Shown: positions 17,302 through 25,920 of the stretch, piece by piece
Layout: each line of letters opens with the position of its first letter
Position numbering within the stretch: the first letter of the stretch is position 1
Made by a program: the position numbers and the translations under genes
The notes under the pieces: model-generated
Seen by the model: only the letters and a program-made list of their open reading frames with translations
Database searches by the model: none
Told to the model about the DNA's origin: nothing
Source of the DNA: Pseudomonas anatoliensis
GTDB taxonomy: Bacteria; Pseudomonadota; Gammaproteobacteria; Pseudomonadales; Pseudomonadaceae
NCBI RefSeq assembly: GCF_017976235.1
Contig: NZ_JACVHC010000005.1
Span: 496,001-560,000 of the forward strand
Reading direction: 5' to 3'
Length of the DNA stretch: 64,000 bases

Positions 17302-19302
17302 TCAACGCACCAGGTGCAGGAACTGCATGTGGCGTTCGTACTGGTCGAGGATGTCGTTGATGATCTGCTCCTTGGTGTAGCCGACCAGATCGTAGTCCTG
17401 ACTGCCCTCGCTCAGGTGCACTTCAGCGCGGTAGTAACGGCGATTGTTGAGCTGTTTGGAGCCCATGCCGCCACGCGCGAATGACGGCGTGAAGTAGCCG
17501 CGCATCTGCACCTGATAGATGAACGGATGCTGCTCGCCATGGCCGATTTCCAGGCTGATGTTGTCATGGGAGGGATCCGGCTGAGTGACCACGTTCAGGC
17601 CTTTCTCGACGAACACCGCCGTCACCTCTTCGATCGCCGGGCGCACCGTGGTGTCCATGAAACGGTACACCTCATCGCGCGACGGGAAATGCACAGCCTG
17701 GCTCAAACGCTGTCGCCAACCGCCCGTTCCACGCCGTGCACCGGACACCGGCGCCAGCGAATGCAGTTGCGCGATCTGCTTCTGCGATTCGAGATAGAAG
17801 GCCTTGTGCAGACCCCACATCATCAACAGCAAAATCAGCGAGAACGGTAACGAGGTCAGCACCACGGCCGACTTCAATGCATCAATGCTGCCCGAGAACA
17901 GCAGCGCACTGGTGATCAACGCTGTCATCGCGCCCCAGAACACCCGCAGCCATTTAGGCCCGTCTTCGTCAGGGTTGCCGCCCTTGGCCGACAGTGTCGA
18001 AAGCACCACGGTGCCGGAATCAGCAGAGGTGACGAAGAATACGAAGCTGATAAACACCGTCACGGCGATGACGGTTTTGCTCCACGGGTAGGTTTCCAGC
18101 AGCAGGTAGAGGGTCATCGACGGATTCTCGATCGCCGACATGCCGAGTGCGCTCATGCCGTGGTTGAGCACCTGATCAATGGCGCTGTTACCGAAGATCG
18201 ACATCCACGCCAAGGTGAAACCGAGCGGAATCAACAGCACGCCGAAAACGAACTCACGGATGGTGCGGCCACGGGAAATCCGCGCAATGAACAGGCCCAC
18301 GAACGGCGACCATGCAATCCACCAGGCCCAGTAGAACACTGTCCAGCCGCCGAGCCAGTCGCTCGGTTTGTCATAGGCGTAGAGATCGAAACTCTTCATC
18401 GGCAAGGCGCCGAGGTAGTCACCGATGTTCTGGATCAAGGTGTTGAGCAGGTGCTGAGTAGGGCCGGCGAACAGCACGAACAGCAGCAGCGCACAGGCCA
18501 GCAGCATGTTGATGTCGGACATCACCCGCACGCCTTTATCGACCCCGGCCACGGCGACGAGGATCGCCGCCCCCATCATCAGCGTGATCAGGCCGACCTG
18601 AATCCACTGTGTGTGGGCGATGCCGAACAGGTAGTCGAGACCCGAGTTGAGGTGCAGCACACCGAAGCCCATGTCGGCGCCGAGACCGAACACCGTGGCG
18701 ATGATGCCGAAGCCATCCACCGCGTAACCAATCGGGCCGTTGATGCGTTTGCCGATCAGCGGATACAACGCCGAACGCAGGGCCAGCGGCAGGTTATGCC
18801 GGTAGGCGAAGTACGCCAGGGCCATACCGACGAAGGCAAAAACGCCCCAGCCATGCAGACCCCAGTGCAGAAACAGAACCTGCATGGCCTGACGCGCTGC
18901 ATCCGCGGTGCCGGCCTCGCCTTGCGGCGGCTGCAGCATGTGAGTCAGCGGCTCTGAAACGCAGAAAAAGAACAGCGTAATGCTGATCCCGGCGGCGAAC
19001 AGCATGCCGGCCCAGGACAGATAACTGAATTCGGGTTCGTCGTGGTCGGCACCGAGTTTTATCTTGCCGTAGCCGGATAACGCGGTGACCACCACGAAGA
19101 CCAGATACAGCGTCATCGCGAGCATGTAGTACCAGCCGACCGTGTTGGCCGCCCAGTTTTGTGCTTCAAGCAGCCAGGCACCGGCCTGTTGCGGCATGGC
19201 GATGACAACGAGACCAAACAGCAGAATAAACGTCGCGGCGAAGTAGAACACCGGCGGATTCATCCGCACCAGACCGCTGGCGGGGGTAGACGATGCACTC
19301 AT
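17302..19302 (-). CDS. betT: BetT-like choline/betaine transporter (BCCT family)
   Basis: Sodium- or proton-coupled uptake of choline or a related quaternary amine, with 12 predicted membrane segments. The 666-residue length and the long cytoplasmic C-terminal domain after about residue 510 fit the BetT type, whose tail senses osmolarity. The BCCT core motif WTVFYWAWWIAWSPFVGLF is present. A BetI-like palindrome lies 92-121 bases upstream. It may equally import glycine betaine or carnitine; choline is inferred from the family and operator. Confidence 0.9.
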   Translation of the reverse strand: MSASSTPASGLVRMNPPVFYFAATFILLFGLVVIAMPQQAGAWLLEAQNWAANTVGWYYMLAMTLYLVFVVVTALSGYGKIKLGADHDEPEFSYLSWAGMLFAAGISITLFFFCVSEPLTHMLQPPQGEAGTADAARQAMQVLFLHWGLHGWGVFAFVGMALAYFAYRHNLPLALRSALYPLIGKRINGPIGYAVDGFGIIATVFGLGADMGFGVLHLNSGLDYLFGIAHTQWIQVGLITLMMGAAILVAVAGVDKGVRVMSDINMLLACALLLFVLFAGPTQHLLNTLIQNIGDYLGALPMKSFDLYAYDKPSDWLGGWTVFYWAWWIAWSPFVGLFIARISRGRTIREFVFGVLLIPLGFTLAWMSIFGNSAIDQVLNHGMSALGMSAIENPSMTLYLLLETYPWSKTVIAVTVFISFVFFVTSADSGTVVLSTLSAKGGNPDEDGPKWLRVFWGAMTALITSALLFSGSIDALKSAVVLTSLPFSLILLLMMWGLHKAFYLESQKQIAQLHSLAPVSGARRGTGGWRQRLSQAVHFPSRDEVYRFMDTTVRPAIEEVTAVFVEKGLNVVTQPDPSHDNISLEIGHGEQHPFIYQVQMRGYFTPSFARGGMGSKQLNNRRYYRAEVHLSEGSQDYDLVGYTKEQIINDILDQYERHMQFLHLVR

Positions 19303-19393
19303 GAAACGTGCACCTCGAGGGGTTGAAACGTGGCTGAAATGATCGGACTCAGCAAAGGCAAGCCTCCTGTTGTGAGCGGGCAGCGAACCACCG

Positions 19394-19423
19394 GTTTAAC
19401 TTGAATGAACGTTCAAGTTAAAC
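19394..19423. promoter_or_regulatory. Perfect palindrome upstream of betT, BetI-like operator
   Basis: GTTTAACTTGAA and TTCAAGTTAAAC are perfect 12-base inverted arms separated by TGAACG. The centre also contains TGAACGTTCA. TetR-type BetI regulators bind sites with TTGAACGTTCAA-like cores, so choline-responsive control is likely; no betI gene is in the window. Confidence 0.6.
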
Positions 19424-19569
19424 ATGAATGGGGTGGTAAGGACTAATCGCAGGGCTAGGCGGTAGCTTTCCTACAGTAGCCCAAGGAGGGGTATGACGTA
19501 GGTTTGGGGCAATTCGTTCACTGGAGAATTGGCTGATTGCCATTATCTCTTCCGAACTCAAAATCGACC

Positions 19570-19650
19570 CTGTAGGAGCTGCCGCAGGCTGCGATCTTTT
19601 GATCTTCAAAAGCAACATCAAAAGATCGCAGCCTGCGGCAACTCCTACAC
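19570..19650. repeat. REP hairpin between betT and epsC
   Basis: CTGTAGGAGCTGCCGCAGGC and AGATCGCAGCCTGCGGCAAC in inverted orientation. Apart from this and the palindrome, the 364-base betT-epsC gap shows nothing else I can name. Confidence 0.85.
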
Positions 19651-19666
19651 GGGATTGTTAGCCACC

Positions 19667-20593
19667 CTACTTCTGCGTCCCGTCATCATGCTGCAAATTG
19701 GCCTGAGTCAAATTGCACCCGGCCGGCACACTGCGAGTCAGCCAGACGTTGCCGCCAATGGTCGAGCCCTTGCCAATGGTGATCCGTCCAAGAATCGTCG
19801 CCCCGGCATAAATCACCACGTCATCTTCAACAATCGGATGACGCGGATGGCCCTTCTGCAACTGCCCGTCTTCATCTGCCGGGAAGCGCTTGGCGCCCAG
19901 AGTCACCGCCTGATAAATCCGCACCCGCTCACCAATGATCGCGGTCTCGCCGATCACCACACCCGTGCCGTGGTCGATGAAGAAACTGCGGCCGATCTGC
20001 GCGCCCGGGTGGATATCGATGCCCGTCGCCGAGTGAGCGATTTCCGCGCTGATCCGCGCCAGCAACGGCAACCCGGCGCGATACAAATGGTGCGCCAGAC
20101 GATGGTGAATGACCGCCAGAATCCCCGGGTAGCACAGCAGCACTTCGTCCACACTGCGCGCTGCCGGATCGCCGTGATAAGCCGCCAGCACGTCGGTGTC
20201 GAGCAGCGTGCGCAACCCCGGCAAGGCAAGGGCGAAATCCTGAACGATCTGGATCGCCCGGGCCTCGACTTCGGTGTCGACCTGCGCGCTGTGCCGGGCG
20301 ACATAACGCAGTTCAAGTCGCGTCTGCGCCAGCAAGGCATTCAACGCGACGTCGAGGGTGTGTCCCACATAAAAATCTTCACTTTCTTCGCGCAGATCGA
20401 CCGGCCCCAGGCGCATCGGGAACAACGCGCCACACAACGCCTCGAGAATCTCCGCCATCGCAGCACGCGAGGGCAGCTCGCGGCCACCCTGCTCGCCGGA
20501 GGCCCGGCCATTTTGTGCGCGCCACTGATCCCGCGCGGTGCGCAGTTGGCTGACGATGGTCTGCAATTGCCAATGGCTGGAACGCTCGCTCAC
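19667..20593 (-). CDS. epsC: Serine O-acetyltransferase EpsC type
   Basis: Makes O-acetylserine, the carbon acceptor for cysteine synthesis. The 308-residue product has the long EpsC/SrpH-type N-terminal helical region and a C-terminal left-handed hexapeptide repeat domain (IDIHPGAQIGRSFFIDHGTGVVIGE, IGKGSTIGGNVWLT). The DHGTG segment holds the catalytic His. Its neighbour dcyD is divergent, and the cystine importer follows, so the context is cysteine metabolism. Confidence 0.92.
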   Translation of the reverse strand: MSERSSHWQLQTIVSQLRTARDQWRAQNGRASGEQGGRELPSRAAMAEILEALCGALFPMRLGPVDLREESEDFYVGHTLDVALNALLAQTRLELRYVARHSAQVDTEVEARAIQIVQDFALALPGLRTLLDTDVLAAYHGDPAARSVDEVLLCYPGILAVIHHRLAHHLYRAGLPLLARISAEIAHSATGIDIHPGAQIGRSFFIDHGTGVVIGETAIIGERVRIYQAVTLGAKRFPADEDGQLQKGHPRHPIVEDDVVIYAGATILGRITIGKGSTIGGNVWLTRSVPAGCNLTQANLQHDDGTQK

Positions 20594-20783
20594 GGTAAAG
20601 ACTCCTCACGGGCGGCCGGACTGTCTGGCCGCGTCAACGGCGCCTACTTTACGGCATGCCTGCGAGAGCGAATTAAGAACCGATAGTGCTGGGCTCAGTT
20701 CATTTGGCTATAAGCGATTCACGGTTGCCCCTGCAAAATCGACTGCCTATAGTCCTTTCATCTTTCTCCGCCAGTACGGACTC

Positions 20784-21776
20784 ATGATTAAACAACAGCT
20801 GGACCGTTTTAACCGTCTCGACCTGCTCGGCCAACCCACCCCACTGGAAAAACTTGAGCGCCTCTCTGCCTGGCTCGGCCGCGAGGTCTACGTCAAACGC
20901 GATGATCTGACGCCGCTGGCCATGGGTGGCAACAAATTACGCAAACTCGAATACCTCGCCGCCGATGCGCTCGCCCAGGGCGCCGACACGCTGATCACCG
21001 CCGGCGCGCTGCAATCGAACCATGTTCGCCAGACCGCAGCATTGGCCGCCAAACTGGGCCTGAGTTGTGTCGCGCTGCTGGAAAACCCGTTAGGCACGGA
21101 CGACAGCAATTACACCGGCAACGGCAATCGGCTGCTGCTGGACCTGTTCGATACCAAAGTCGAGCTGGTCGAAAACCTCGACAACGCCGACGAACAACTG
21201 GCCGCACTCGCCGCGCGCCTGCGCAGCAACGGCAAGAAACCGTATCTGGTGCCGATTGGCGGCTCCAACGCCCTCGGTGCGTTGGGTTACGTGCGCGCAG
21301 GCCTGGAACTGGCCGAGCAGATCAAGGACACCGGTCTCGACTTCGCCGCCGTGGTGTTGGCTTCAGGCAGTGCCGGGACGCACAGCGGTCTGGCGCTGGC
21401 CCTGAGCGAAGTGTTGCCAGAGCTGCCGGTGATCGGCGTGACCGTTTCGCGTAGCGAGGAAGACCAGCGCCCGAAGGTGCAGGGTCTGGCCGAACGCACC
21501 GCGGAGCTGCTCGGCGTGGAACTGCCGGCAAGCTTCAAGGTCGAGTTGTGGGACGAATACTTTGGCCCGCGCTATGGCGAACCGAATGCCGGGACACTGG
21601 CGGCGGTGAAGCTATTGGCGAGTCAGGAAGGTCTGTTGCTGGACCCGGTTTACACCGGCAAGGCCATGGCGGGCTTGCTCGACGGGATTGGCCGTTCGCG
21701 CTTCGATCAAGGTCCGATTATTTTCCTGCACACTGGTGGGGCTCCGGCGTTGTTTGCATATAAGGATTTTCTGTAG
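20784..21776 (+). CDS. dcyD: D-cysteine desulfhydrase (PLP enzyme)
   Basis: PLP-dependent enzyme converting D-cysteine to pyruvate, sulfide and ammonia. The 330-residue product carries the PLP lysine in MGGNKLRKLEYL (about residue 51), GALQSNHVRQTAALAA, and the phosphate-binding GSAGTHSGLALAL, all typical of the ACC deaminase/D-cysteine desulfhydrase family. Placement next to tcyJLN, as in enterics, favours D-cysteine over ACC as substrate. ATG 20784 matches the family start; earlier in-frame starts overlap the divergent epsC start. Confidence 0.92.
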   Translation: MIKQQLDRFNRLDLLGQPTPLEKLERLSAWLGREVYVKRDDLTPLAMGGNKLRKLEYLAADALAQGADTLITAGALQSNHVRQTAALAAKLGLSCVALLENPLGTDDSNYTGNGNRLLLDLFDTKVELVENLDNADEQLAALAARLRSNGKKPYLVPIGGSNALGALGYVRAGLELAEQIKDTGLDFAAVVLASGSAGTHSGLALALSEVLPELPVIGVTVSRSEEDQRPKVQGLAERTAELLGVELPASFKVELWDEYFGPRYGEPNAGTLAAVKLLASQEGLLLDPVYTGKAMAGLLDGIGRSRFDQGPIIFLHTGGAPALFAYKDFL

Positions 21777-21785
21777 CCGAAAAAA

Positions 21786-21864
21786 TCAAAAGATCGCAGC
21801 CTTCGGCAGCTCCTGCATTGGAATGCGTTCACCTGCAGGAGCTACCGAAGGCTGCGATCTTTTC
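21786..21864. repeat. REP hairpin between dcyD and tcyJ
   Basis: AGATCGCAGCCTTCGGCAGC and GCTACCGAAGGCTGCGATCT in inverted orientation, nine bases after the dcyD stop. Confidence 0.85.
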
Positions 21865-21873
21865 GAACTCGCC

Positions 21874-21922
21874 ACATATTCCTCAAGAGAATATCAAATT
21901 AAGTATTTAGTATTTTCAAGTC
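21874..21922 (+). promoter_or_regulatory. AT-rich region before tcyJ with candidate sulfur-control site
   Basis: ATATTCCTCAAGAGAATAT is an inverted repeat with six-base arms, followed by AAGTATTTAGTATTTTC. The TATTCCTnAA block recurs before sfnB, sbp and the 49.9-kb operon. The site lies about 150-190 bases before the tcyJ ATG. Confidence 0.4.
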
Positions 21923-22067
21923 TAACGCAGTCATCATATAGTCTCGCCGCAGGCGAATTTCGCGAGAGACGCATAAGCTGCTTTAAGGCAGGATAGCGCT
22001 GTCGTTCAAATCACCCATTTGCCTACATTCCTTAAGCGTCTTCCATAAGAAAACACAGGGGCTTGTC

Positions 22068-22868
22068 ATGAATTTTTCCGCACTACGTCGCAATCTGCTG
22101 GTTGGTTCGCTGGGCCTGGCACTGAGCGCCGGTCTGATCGGCCAGGCAGTGGCCGGTGAGCAGTTGCAACAGATCAAGGACAAAGGCGTTATCAACGTCG
22201 GCCTGGAAGGCACTTATCCACCGTTCAGCTTCGTTGATGCCGACGGCAAACTGTCTGGTTTTGAAGTCGAGCTCTCCGAAGCGCTGGCGCAAAAACTCGG
22301 TGTCAAAGCCAAGATCCAGCCAACCAAATGGGATGGCATTCTCGCCGCGCTGGAATCCAAGCGTCTGGACGTCGTGGTCAACCAGGTGACTATCTCCGAG
22401 GAGCGCAAGAAGAAGTACGACTTCTCCGAACCGTACACCGTCTCCGGTATCCAGGCATTGGTGCTGAAGAACAAGGAAGCGGCACTGAACATCAAGACCG
22501 CTGCTGACCTGTCCGGCAAGAAAGTCGGTGTAGGTCTGGGCACCAACTACGAGCAGTGGGTCCGCGCCAACGTACCGGGTGCTGACGTGCGTACCTATGA
22601 TGATGATCCGACCAAGTTCGCCGATCTGAATAACGGCCGTACCGATGCCATCCTGATCGACCGTCTGGCCGCCCTCGAATACGCCAAGAAAGCCCCGAAA
22701 ACCGTCGCTGCCGGTGAAGCCTTCTCCCGTCAGGAATCGGGTATAGCCCTGCGCAAAGGCGAGCCTGAATTGCTGGCAGCCCTGAACAAGGCCCTCGACG
22801 AACTGCGTGCCGACGGCACCCTTGAGAAGCTGTCCACGAAATACTTCAACGCTGACGTCACTAAATAA
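22068..22868 (+). CDS. tcyJ: Cystine ABC transporter, binding protein
   Basis: Periplasmic L-cystine-binding protein of 266 residues. The signal peptide ends near GQAVA/GEQLQQ (residue 29). The polar amino-acid SBP core (GLEGTYPPFSFVDADGKLSGFEVEL) and the closely FliY-like QPTKWDGILAALESKRLDVVVNQVTIS are clear. The tcyL start overlaps its stop by one base. Confidence 0.94.
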   Translation: MNFSALRRNLLVGSLGLALSAGLIGQAVAGEQLQQIKDKGVINVGLEGTYPPFSFVDADGKLSGFEVELSEALAQKLGVKAKIQPTKWDGILAALESKRLDVVVNQVTISEERKKKYDFSEPYTVSGIQALVLKNKEAALNIKTAADLSGKKVGVGLGTNYEQWVRANVPGADVRTYDDDPTKFADLNNGRTDAILIDRLAALEYAKKAPKTVAAGEAFSRQESGIALRKGEPELLAALNKALDELRADGTLEKLSTKYFNADVTK

Positions 22869-23533
22869 TGGAAGAGGCTTTCCAACTCGCACTTGATTCC
22901 GCGCCCTTTCTGCTCAAGGGCGCGTATTACACGGTTGTCCTCAGCCTTGGCGGGATGTTCTTCGGCCTGCTGCTGGGCTTTGGCCTGGCGTTGATGCGCC
23001 TGTCGCGCTTCAAGTCGGTCAGCTGGCTGGCCCGCATCTACGTGTCGTTCTTTCGCGGCACGCCGTTGCTGGTGCAACTGTTCGTGATCTATTACGGCTT
23101 GCCGCAATTGGGCATGGAGCTCGATCCGCTGCCAGCGGCGCTGATCGGCTTTTCGCTGAACATGGCCGCCTACGCCTGTGAAATCCTGCGCGCCGCGATC
23201 GGTTCGATCGAACGCGGTCAGTGGGAAGCTGCTGCCAGTATCGGCATGACCCGCGCGCAGACCCTGCGCCGGGCCATCCTGCCGCAAGCCATGCGCACGG
23301 CATTGCCGCCGCTGGGCAACAGCTTCATTTCGCTGGTCAAGGACACCGCGCTGGCCGCCACTATTCAGGTGCCGGAACTGTTCCGTCAGGCGCAACTGAT
23401 TACCGCCCGGACTTTTGAAGTCTTCACCATGTATCTTGCCGCCGCGCTGATCTACTGGATTCTGGCCACGGTGCTTTCGCACTTCCAGAACAAGTTGGAA
23501 GAGCGGGTCAATCGGCACGACCAGGAGTCCTGA
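22868..23533 (+). CDS. tcyL: Cystine ABC transporter, permease
   Basis: Inner-membrane permease of 221 residues with about five membrane segments and the HisM-type EAA loop GQWEAAASIGMTRAQTLRRAILPQA. The ATG shares a base with the tcyJ stop; tcyN begins four bases after its stop. Confidence 0.94.
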   Translation: MEEAFQLALDSAPFLLKGAYYTVVLSLGGMFFGLLLGFGLALMRLSRFKSVSWLARIYVSFFRGTPLLVQLFVIYYGLPQLGMELDPLPAALIGFSLNMAAYACEILRAAIGSIERGQWEAAASIGMTRAQTLRRAILPQAMRTALPPLGNSFISLVKDTALAATIQVPELFRQAQLITARTFEVFTMYLAAALIYWILATVLSHFQNKLEERVNRHDQES

Positions 23534-23537
23534 CCCC

Positions 23538-24287
23538 ATGATTGTCGTGGAAAAACTGACCAAGCAATTCAAGGATCAAGTCGTGCTCAACGGCATTGAT
23601 CTTGAGGTCAAGGAAGGCGAGGTCGTCGCGATCATCGGCCCTAGCGGCTCGGGCAAGACGACGTTCCTGCGTTGCCTGAATTTCCTTGAAGAGCCCACCA
23701 GCGGCCGGATCAAGGTCGGCGATATCGAAATCGATACCAGCCGCCCGCTGAACCAGCAGCAAGGTCTGGTGCGCAATCTGCGCCAGCACGTAGGCTTCGT
23801 GTTCCAGAACTTCAACCTGTTCCCCCATCGCACCGCTCTGGAAAACGTCATCGAAGGGCCGATCGTGGTCAAGAAGATGCCGCGCGAGCAAGCGGTTGCC
23901 CTGGGCAAGAAGCTGCTTACCAAGGTTGGCCTCGCCGGCAAGGAAGACGCCTATCCGCGTCGACTGTCCGGGGGTCAGCAACAGCGCGTGGCGATTGCCC
24001 GGGCGCTGGCGATGGAGCCGGAAGTGATCCTGTTCGACGAGCCGACTTCGGCCCTCGACCCGGAACTGGTCGGCGAAGTGCTGGCGACCATCCGCGGTCT
24101 CGCCGAAGAGAAACGCACCATGGTGATCGTCACCCACGAAATGGGCTTCGCCCGCGACGTGGCCAACCGTGTGGTGTTTTTCGACAAGGGCGTGATCGTT
24201 GAACAAGGTGAAGCCAAAGCGTTGTTTGCCAACCCGAAAGAAGAACGCACTCAACAGTTTCTCAGCAAGTTCCTGAATCACGCCTGA
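23538..24287 (+). CDS. tcyN: Cystine ABC transporter, ATPase
   Basis: ATPase of 249 residues. Walker A is GPSGSGKT near 35-42, the signature is LSGGQQQRVAIARAL, Walker B is VILFDEPTSALDPE and the switch His lies in VTHEMGFARDV. It completes tcyJLN; imported cystine could feed the neighbouring D-cysteine and cysteine pathways. Confidence 0.94.
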   Translation: MIVVEKLTKQFKDQVVLNGIDLEVKEGEVVAIIGPSGSGKTTFLRCLNFLEEPTSGRIKVGDIEIDTSRPLNQQQGLVRNLRQHVGFVFQNFNLFPHRTALENVIEGPIVVKKMPREQAVALGKKLLTKVGLAGKEDAYPRRLSGGQQQRVAIARALAMEPEVILFDEPTSALDPELVGEVLATIRGLAEEKRTMVIVTHEMGFARDVANRVVFFDKGVIVEQGEAKALFANPKEERTQQFLSKFLNHA

Positions 24288-24762
24288 GAACTTTCAGCGC
24301 ACCCTCTCAAACTTCCATGGATGGAAGTTATCTCCACCCCGCTCCATCCCCCTCCTCAATATATACAAACCCAACATGCTCGGCGCACTACATATATATA
24401 TGTTCTGCAACAGATAAAACCCGTCTGAAATCTACCGAATGCCAATAGCCCACTTTCAAATAACACCCCATAAAAATCGCTAAAAAAGCCTGCGAAACGT
24501 AGCCCTATTCGCTTCTAAACCGAGGCATTCGGCGCCGACACTGTAGGAAACTTCTGATTAAATCGTAATTCACAGATTAACTAACACCGACTATTGACAC
24601 CCCATCCAACACACTCTTATCTAGTCGCCAACCGGCACTACTTAGTTTAATCAACTCACTCTCAAGTTGAACGAAATGTTCATTGCTTTATTGCCAGTTG
24701 ATTCATGCCATTTGTACTTCCAGAAACGGACTTCGCTGCAAGGCTTCAAGGAGAGAAATTCG
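24288..24762. other. AT-rich gene-free stretch of 475 bases
   Basis: No convincing ORF, RNA gene or REP is visible. The sequence is clearly poorer in G+C than its neighbours, with TATATACAAACCC, CATATATATATG and runs such as AAATAACACCCCATAAAAATCGC. It probably holds the promoter of the unknown gene at 24763, perhaps with silencing by MvaT-like proteins, which is inference. Confidence 0.5.
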
Positions 24763-25527
24763 ATGACCCGCACTTCGCATACCCCCGAACTGGCAGCGCC
24801 GACTTTGGCACCAGCGCAAAAAACCGGCATCAATCTGGCCGCCGCCGCCCATCTGCTGGTCGCCGTTGCGCCCTATCCCGACATGGACTGCGGCGACCTG
24901 ATCGAACTGTTCTGGAACAAGTGCTACGTCGCATCAAAGGTGCTGACCGCCGAGGACGTTGGCGAGTCGATCAGTCTGCGCGTGCCTGAGAGTTTCATTG
25001 CCAACGGCACCGCGCGTATCCACTACCGGGTGATGCAAGTCGGTCAGGGCGCGGCACTGTCGGCGGCGACGCGTGTGCAGGTCAAACTCGATTGTCCTGG
25101 CGGCCAGCCAGCGCCCCTGTGCGGTGATGAAAACCAGCAACTGGCGCCGGTGACAATTCCCGACACCATTCGCCGCCAGGGGGTGAATCCGAATCAGATC
25201 AAACGCGGCGTGCCCCTGACCATCGAGCCGTACTCGAACATGGCCGAAGACGACGCCATCACCTTGCGTTGGGGCGACGTCCGTATGGATCTGGCGCCGA
25301 TCACGGCGGCCGATATCGGGTTGCCGATTCAAGTCTGGATACCGCCGGCGGTCATCGTCGAAGCCGGTGAGGATCTGCGTCTGGACGTGACCTACTGCAT
25401 CCTCGACCGGGTCGGCAACAACTCGCGCTGGGCACCGCCAAGGACATTGAAGATCGGGTGTGTGAATCCTTATCTGAAGGTCCCGCTCAAGCCCGAGTTC
25501 AAGGCTGCAGAGCCACGCAAGCAATAG
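24763..25527 (+). CDS. Unknown protein with two tandem Ig-like repeats
   Basis: A 254-residue protein I cannot assign to a known function. It has an internal duplication: residues about 38-111 and 156-233 align, sharing PY..M...D.I.L.W, then (L/I)TA.D(V/I)G..I...(V/I)P and a closing Cys-containing strand (VKLDC / LKIGC). This pattern suggests two beta-sandwich domains. No signal peptide or membrane segment is visible. The ATG follows AAGGAG. It stands alone behind an AT-rich region, which suggests acquired or silenced DNA. Confidence 0.7.
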   Translation: MTRTSHTPELAAPTLAPAQKTGINLAAAAHLLVAVAPYPDMDCGDLIELFWNKCYVASKVLTAEDVGESISLRVPESFIANGTARIHYRVMQVGQGAALSAATRVQVKLDCPGGQPAPLCGDENQQLAPVTIPDTIRRQGVNPNQIKRGVPLTIEPYSNMAEDDAITLRWGDVRMDLAPITAADIGLPIQVWIPPAVIVEAGEDLRLDVTYCILDRVGNNSRWAPPRTLKIGCVNPYLKVPLKPEFKAAEPRKQ

Positions 25528-25543
25528 CACCAAACTCAATGCT

Positions 25544-25668
25544 GAGGGCCTTTGTGGCGAGGGGATTTATCCCCGATGGACTGCGCAGCAGGCCCAATTA
25601 TTTTTGGATCAAGAGAGGGGCCGCTGCGCGCCCCATCGGGGATAAATCCCCTCACCACAAAGGCCCTC
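25544..25668. repeat. Long hairpin, GAGGGGATTTATCCCCGATGG family
   Basis: GAGGGCCTTTGTGGCGAGGGG and GATTTATCCCCGATGG are mirrored by CCATCGGGGATAAATCCCCT and CACCACAAAGGCCCTC, giving near-perfect 36-base arms around a 53-base centre. A relative lies at 62041-62203. Confidence 0.85.
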
Positions 25669-25732
25669 TGACCACCACAAGGCTTCTGCTCAAAAACTCT
25701 TAACCAACCCGACCATCACCCCTTCTATGCAT

Positions 25733-25763
25733 ATTCCTAAAAGTTAGTTTATTTAATTTTTAT
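25733..25763 (+). promoter_or_regulatory. Candidate sulfur-control site before the sfn operon
   Basis: ATTCCTAAAAGTTAGTTTAT followed by TTAATTTTTATAC, about 90-120 bases before the small ORF at 25852. It shares the TATTCCTnAA block with the tcyJ, sbp and 49.9-kb promoters. Confidence 0.45.
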
Positions 25764-25806
25764 ACACGCTTAGGGTATATGAACCGGACCACCGGACATT
25801 CTTTCT

Positions 25807-25827
25807 TTCGCCGCACTGTGCGGCGTT
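25807..25827 (+). terminator. Hairpin with T tail in the sfnB leader
   Basis: CGCCGCA-CTG-TGCGGCG is a perfect 7-base stem with a 3-base loop followed by TTTT. It lies between the candidate promoter and the coupled small ORF, so it could act as an attenuator. The T tract is short, so termination would be partial. Confidence 0.5.
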
Positions 25828-25851
25828 TTCATGAGATGTGAGGTAGGTAGT

Positions 25852-25920
25852 ATGGTCCGGAACACAATCACCCCAGTGCAGATCGCCAGGGCATTGCGTG
25901 CAGCCAAGGAGCGGCACTGA
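25852..25920 (+). CDS. 22-residue upstream ORF coupled to sfnB
   Basis: Small ORF MVRNTITPVQIARALRAAKERH (22 residues) in two parts: MVRNTITPVQIA then RALRAAKERH. It is preceded by GAGGTAGGT at a proper distance, and its TGA shares a base with the ATG of the first sfnB gene (TGATG). Translation of the oxidoreductase is therefore probably coupled to it. No function is known; a leader or translation-starter role is inferred. Confidence 0.5.
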   Translation: MVRNTITPVQIARALRAAKERH

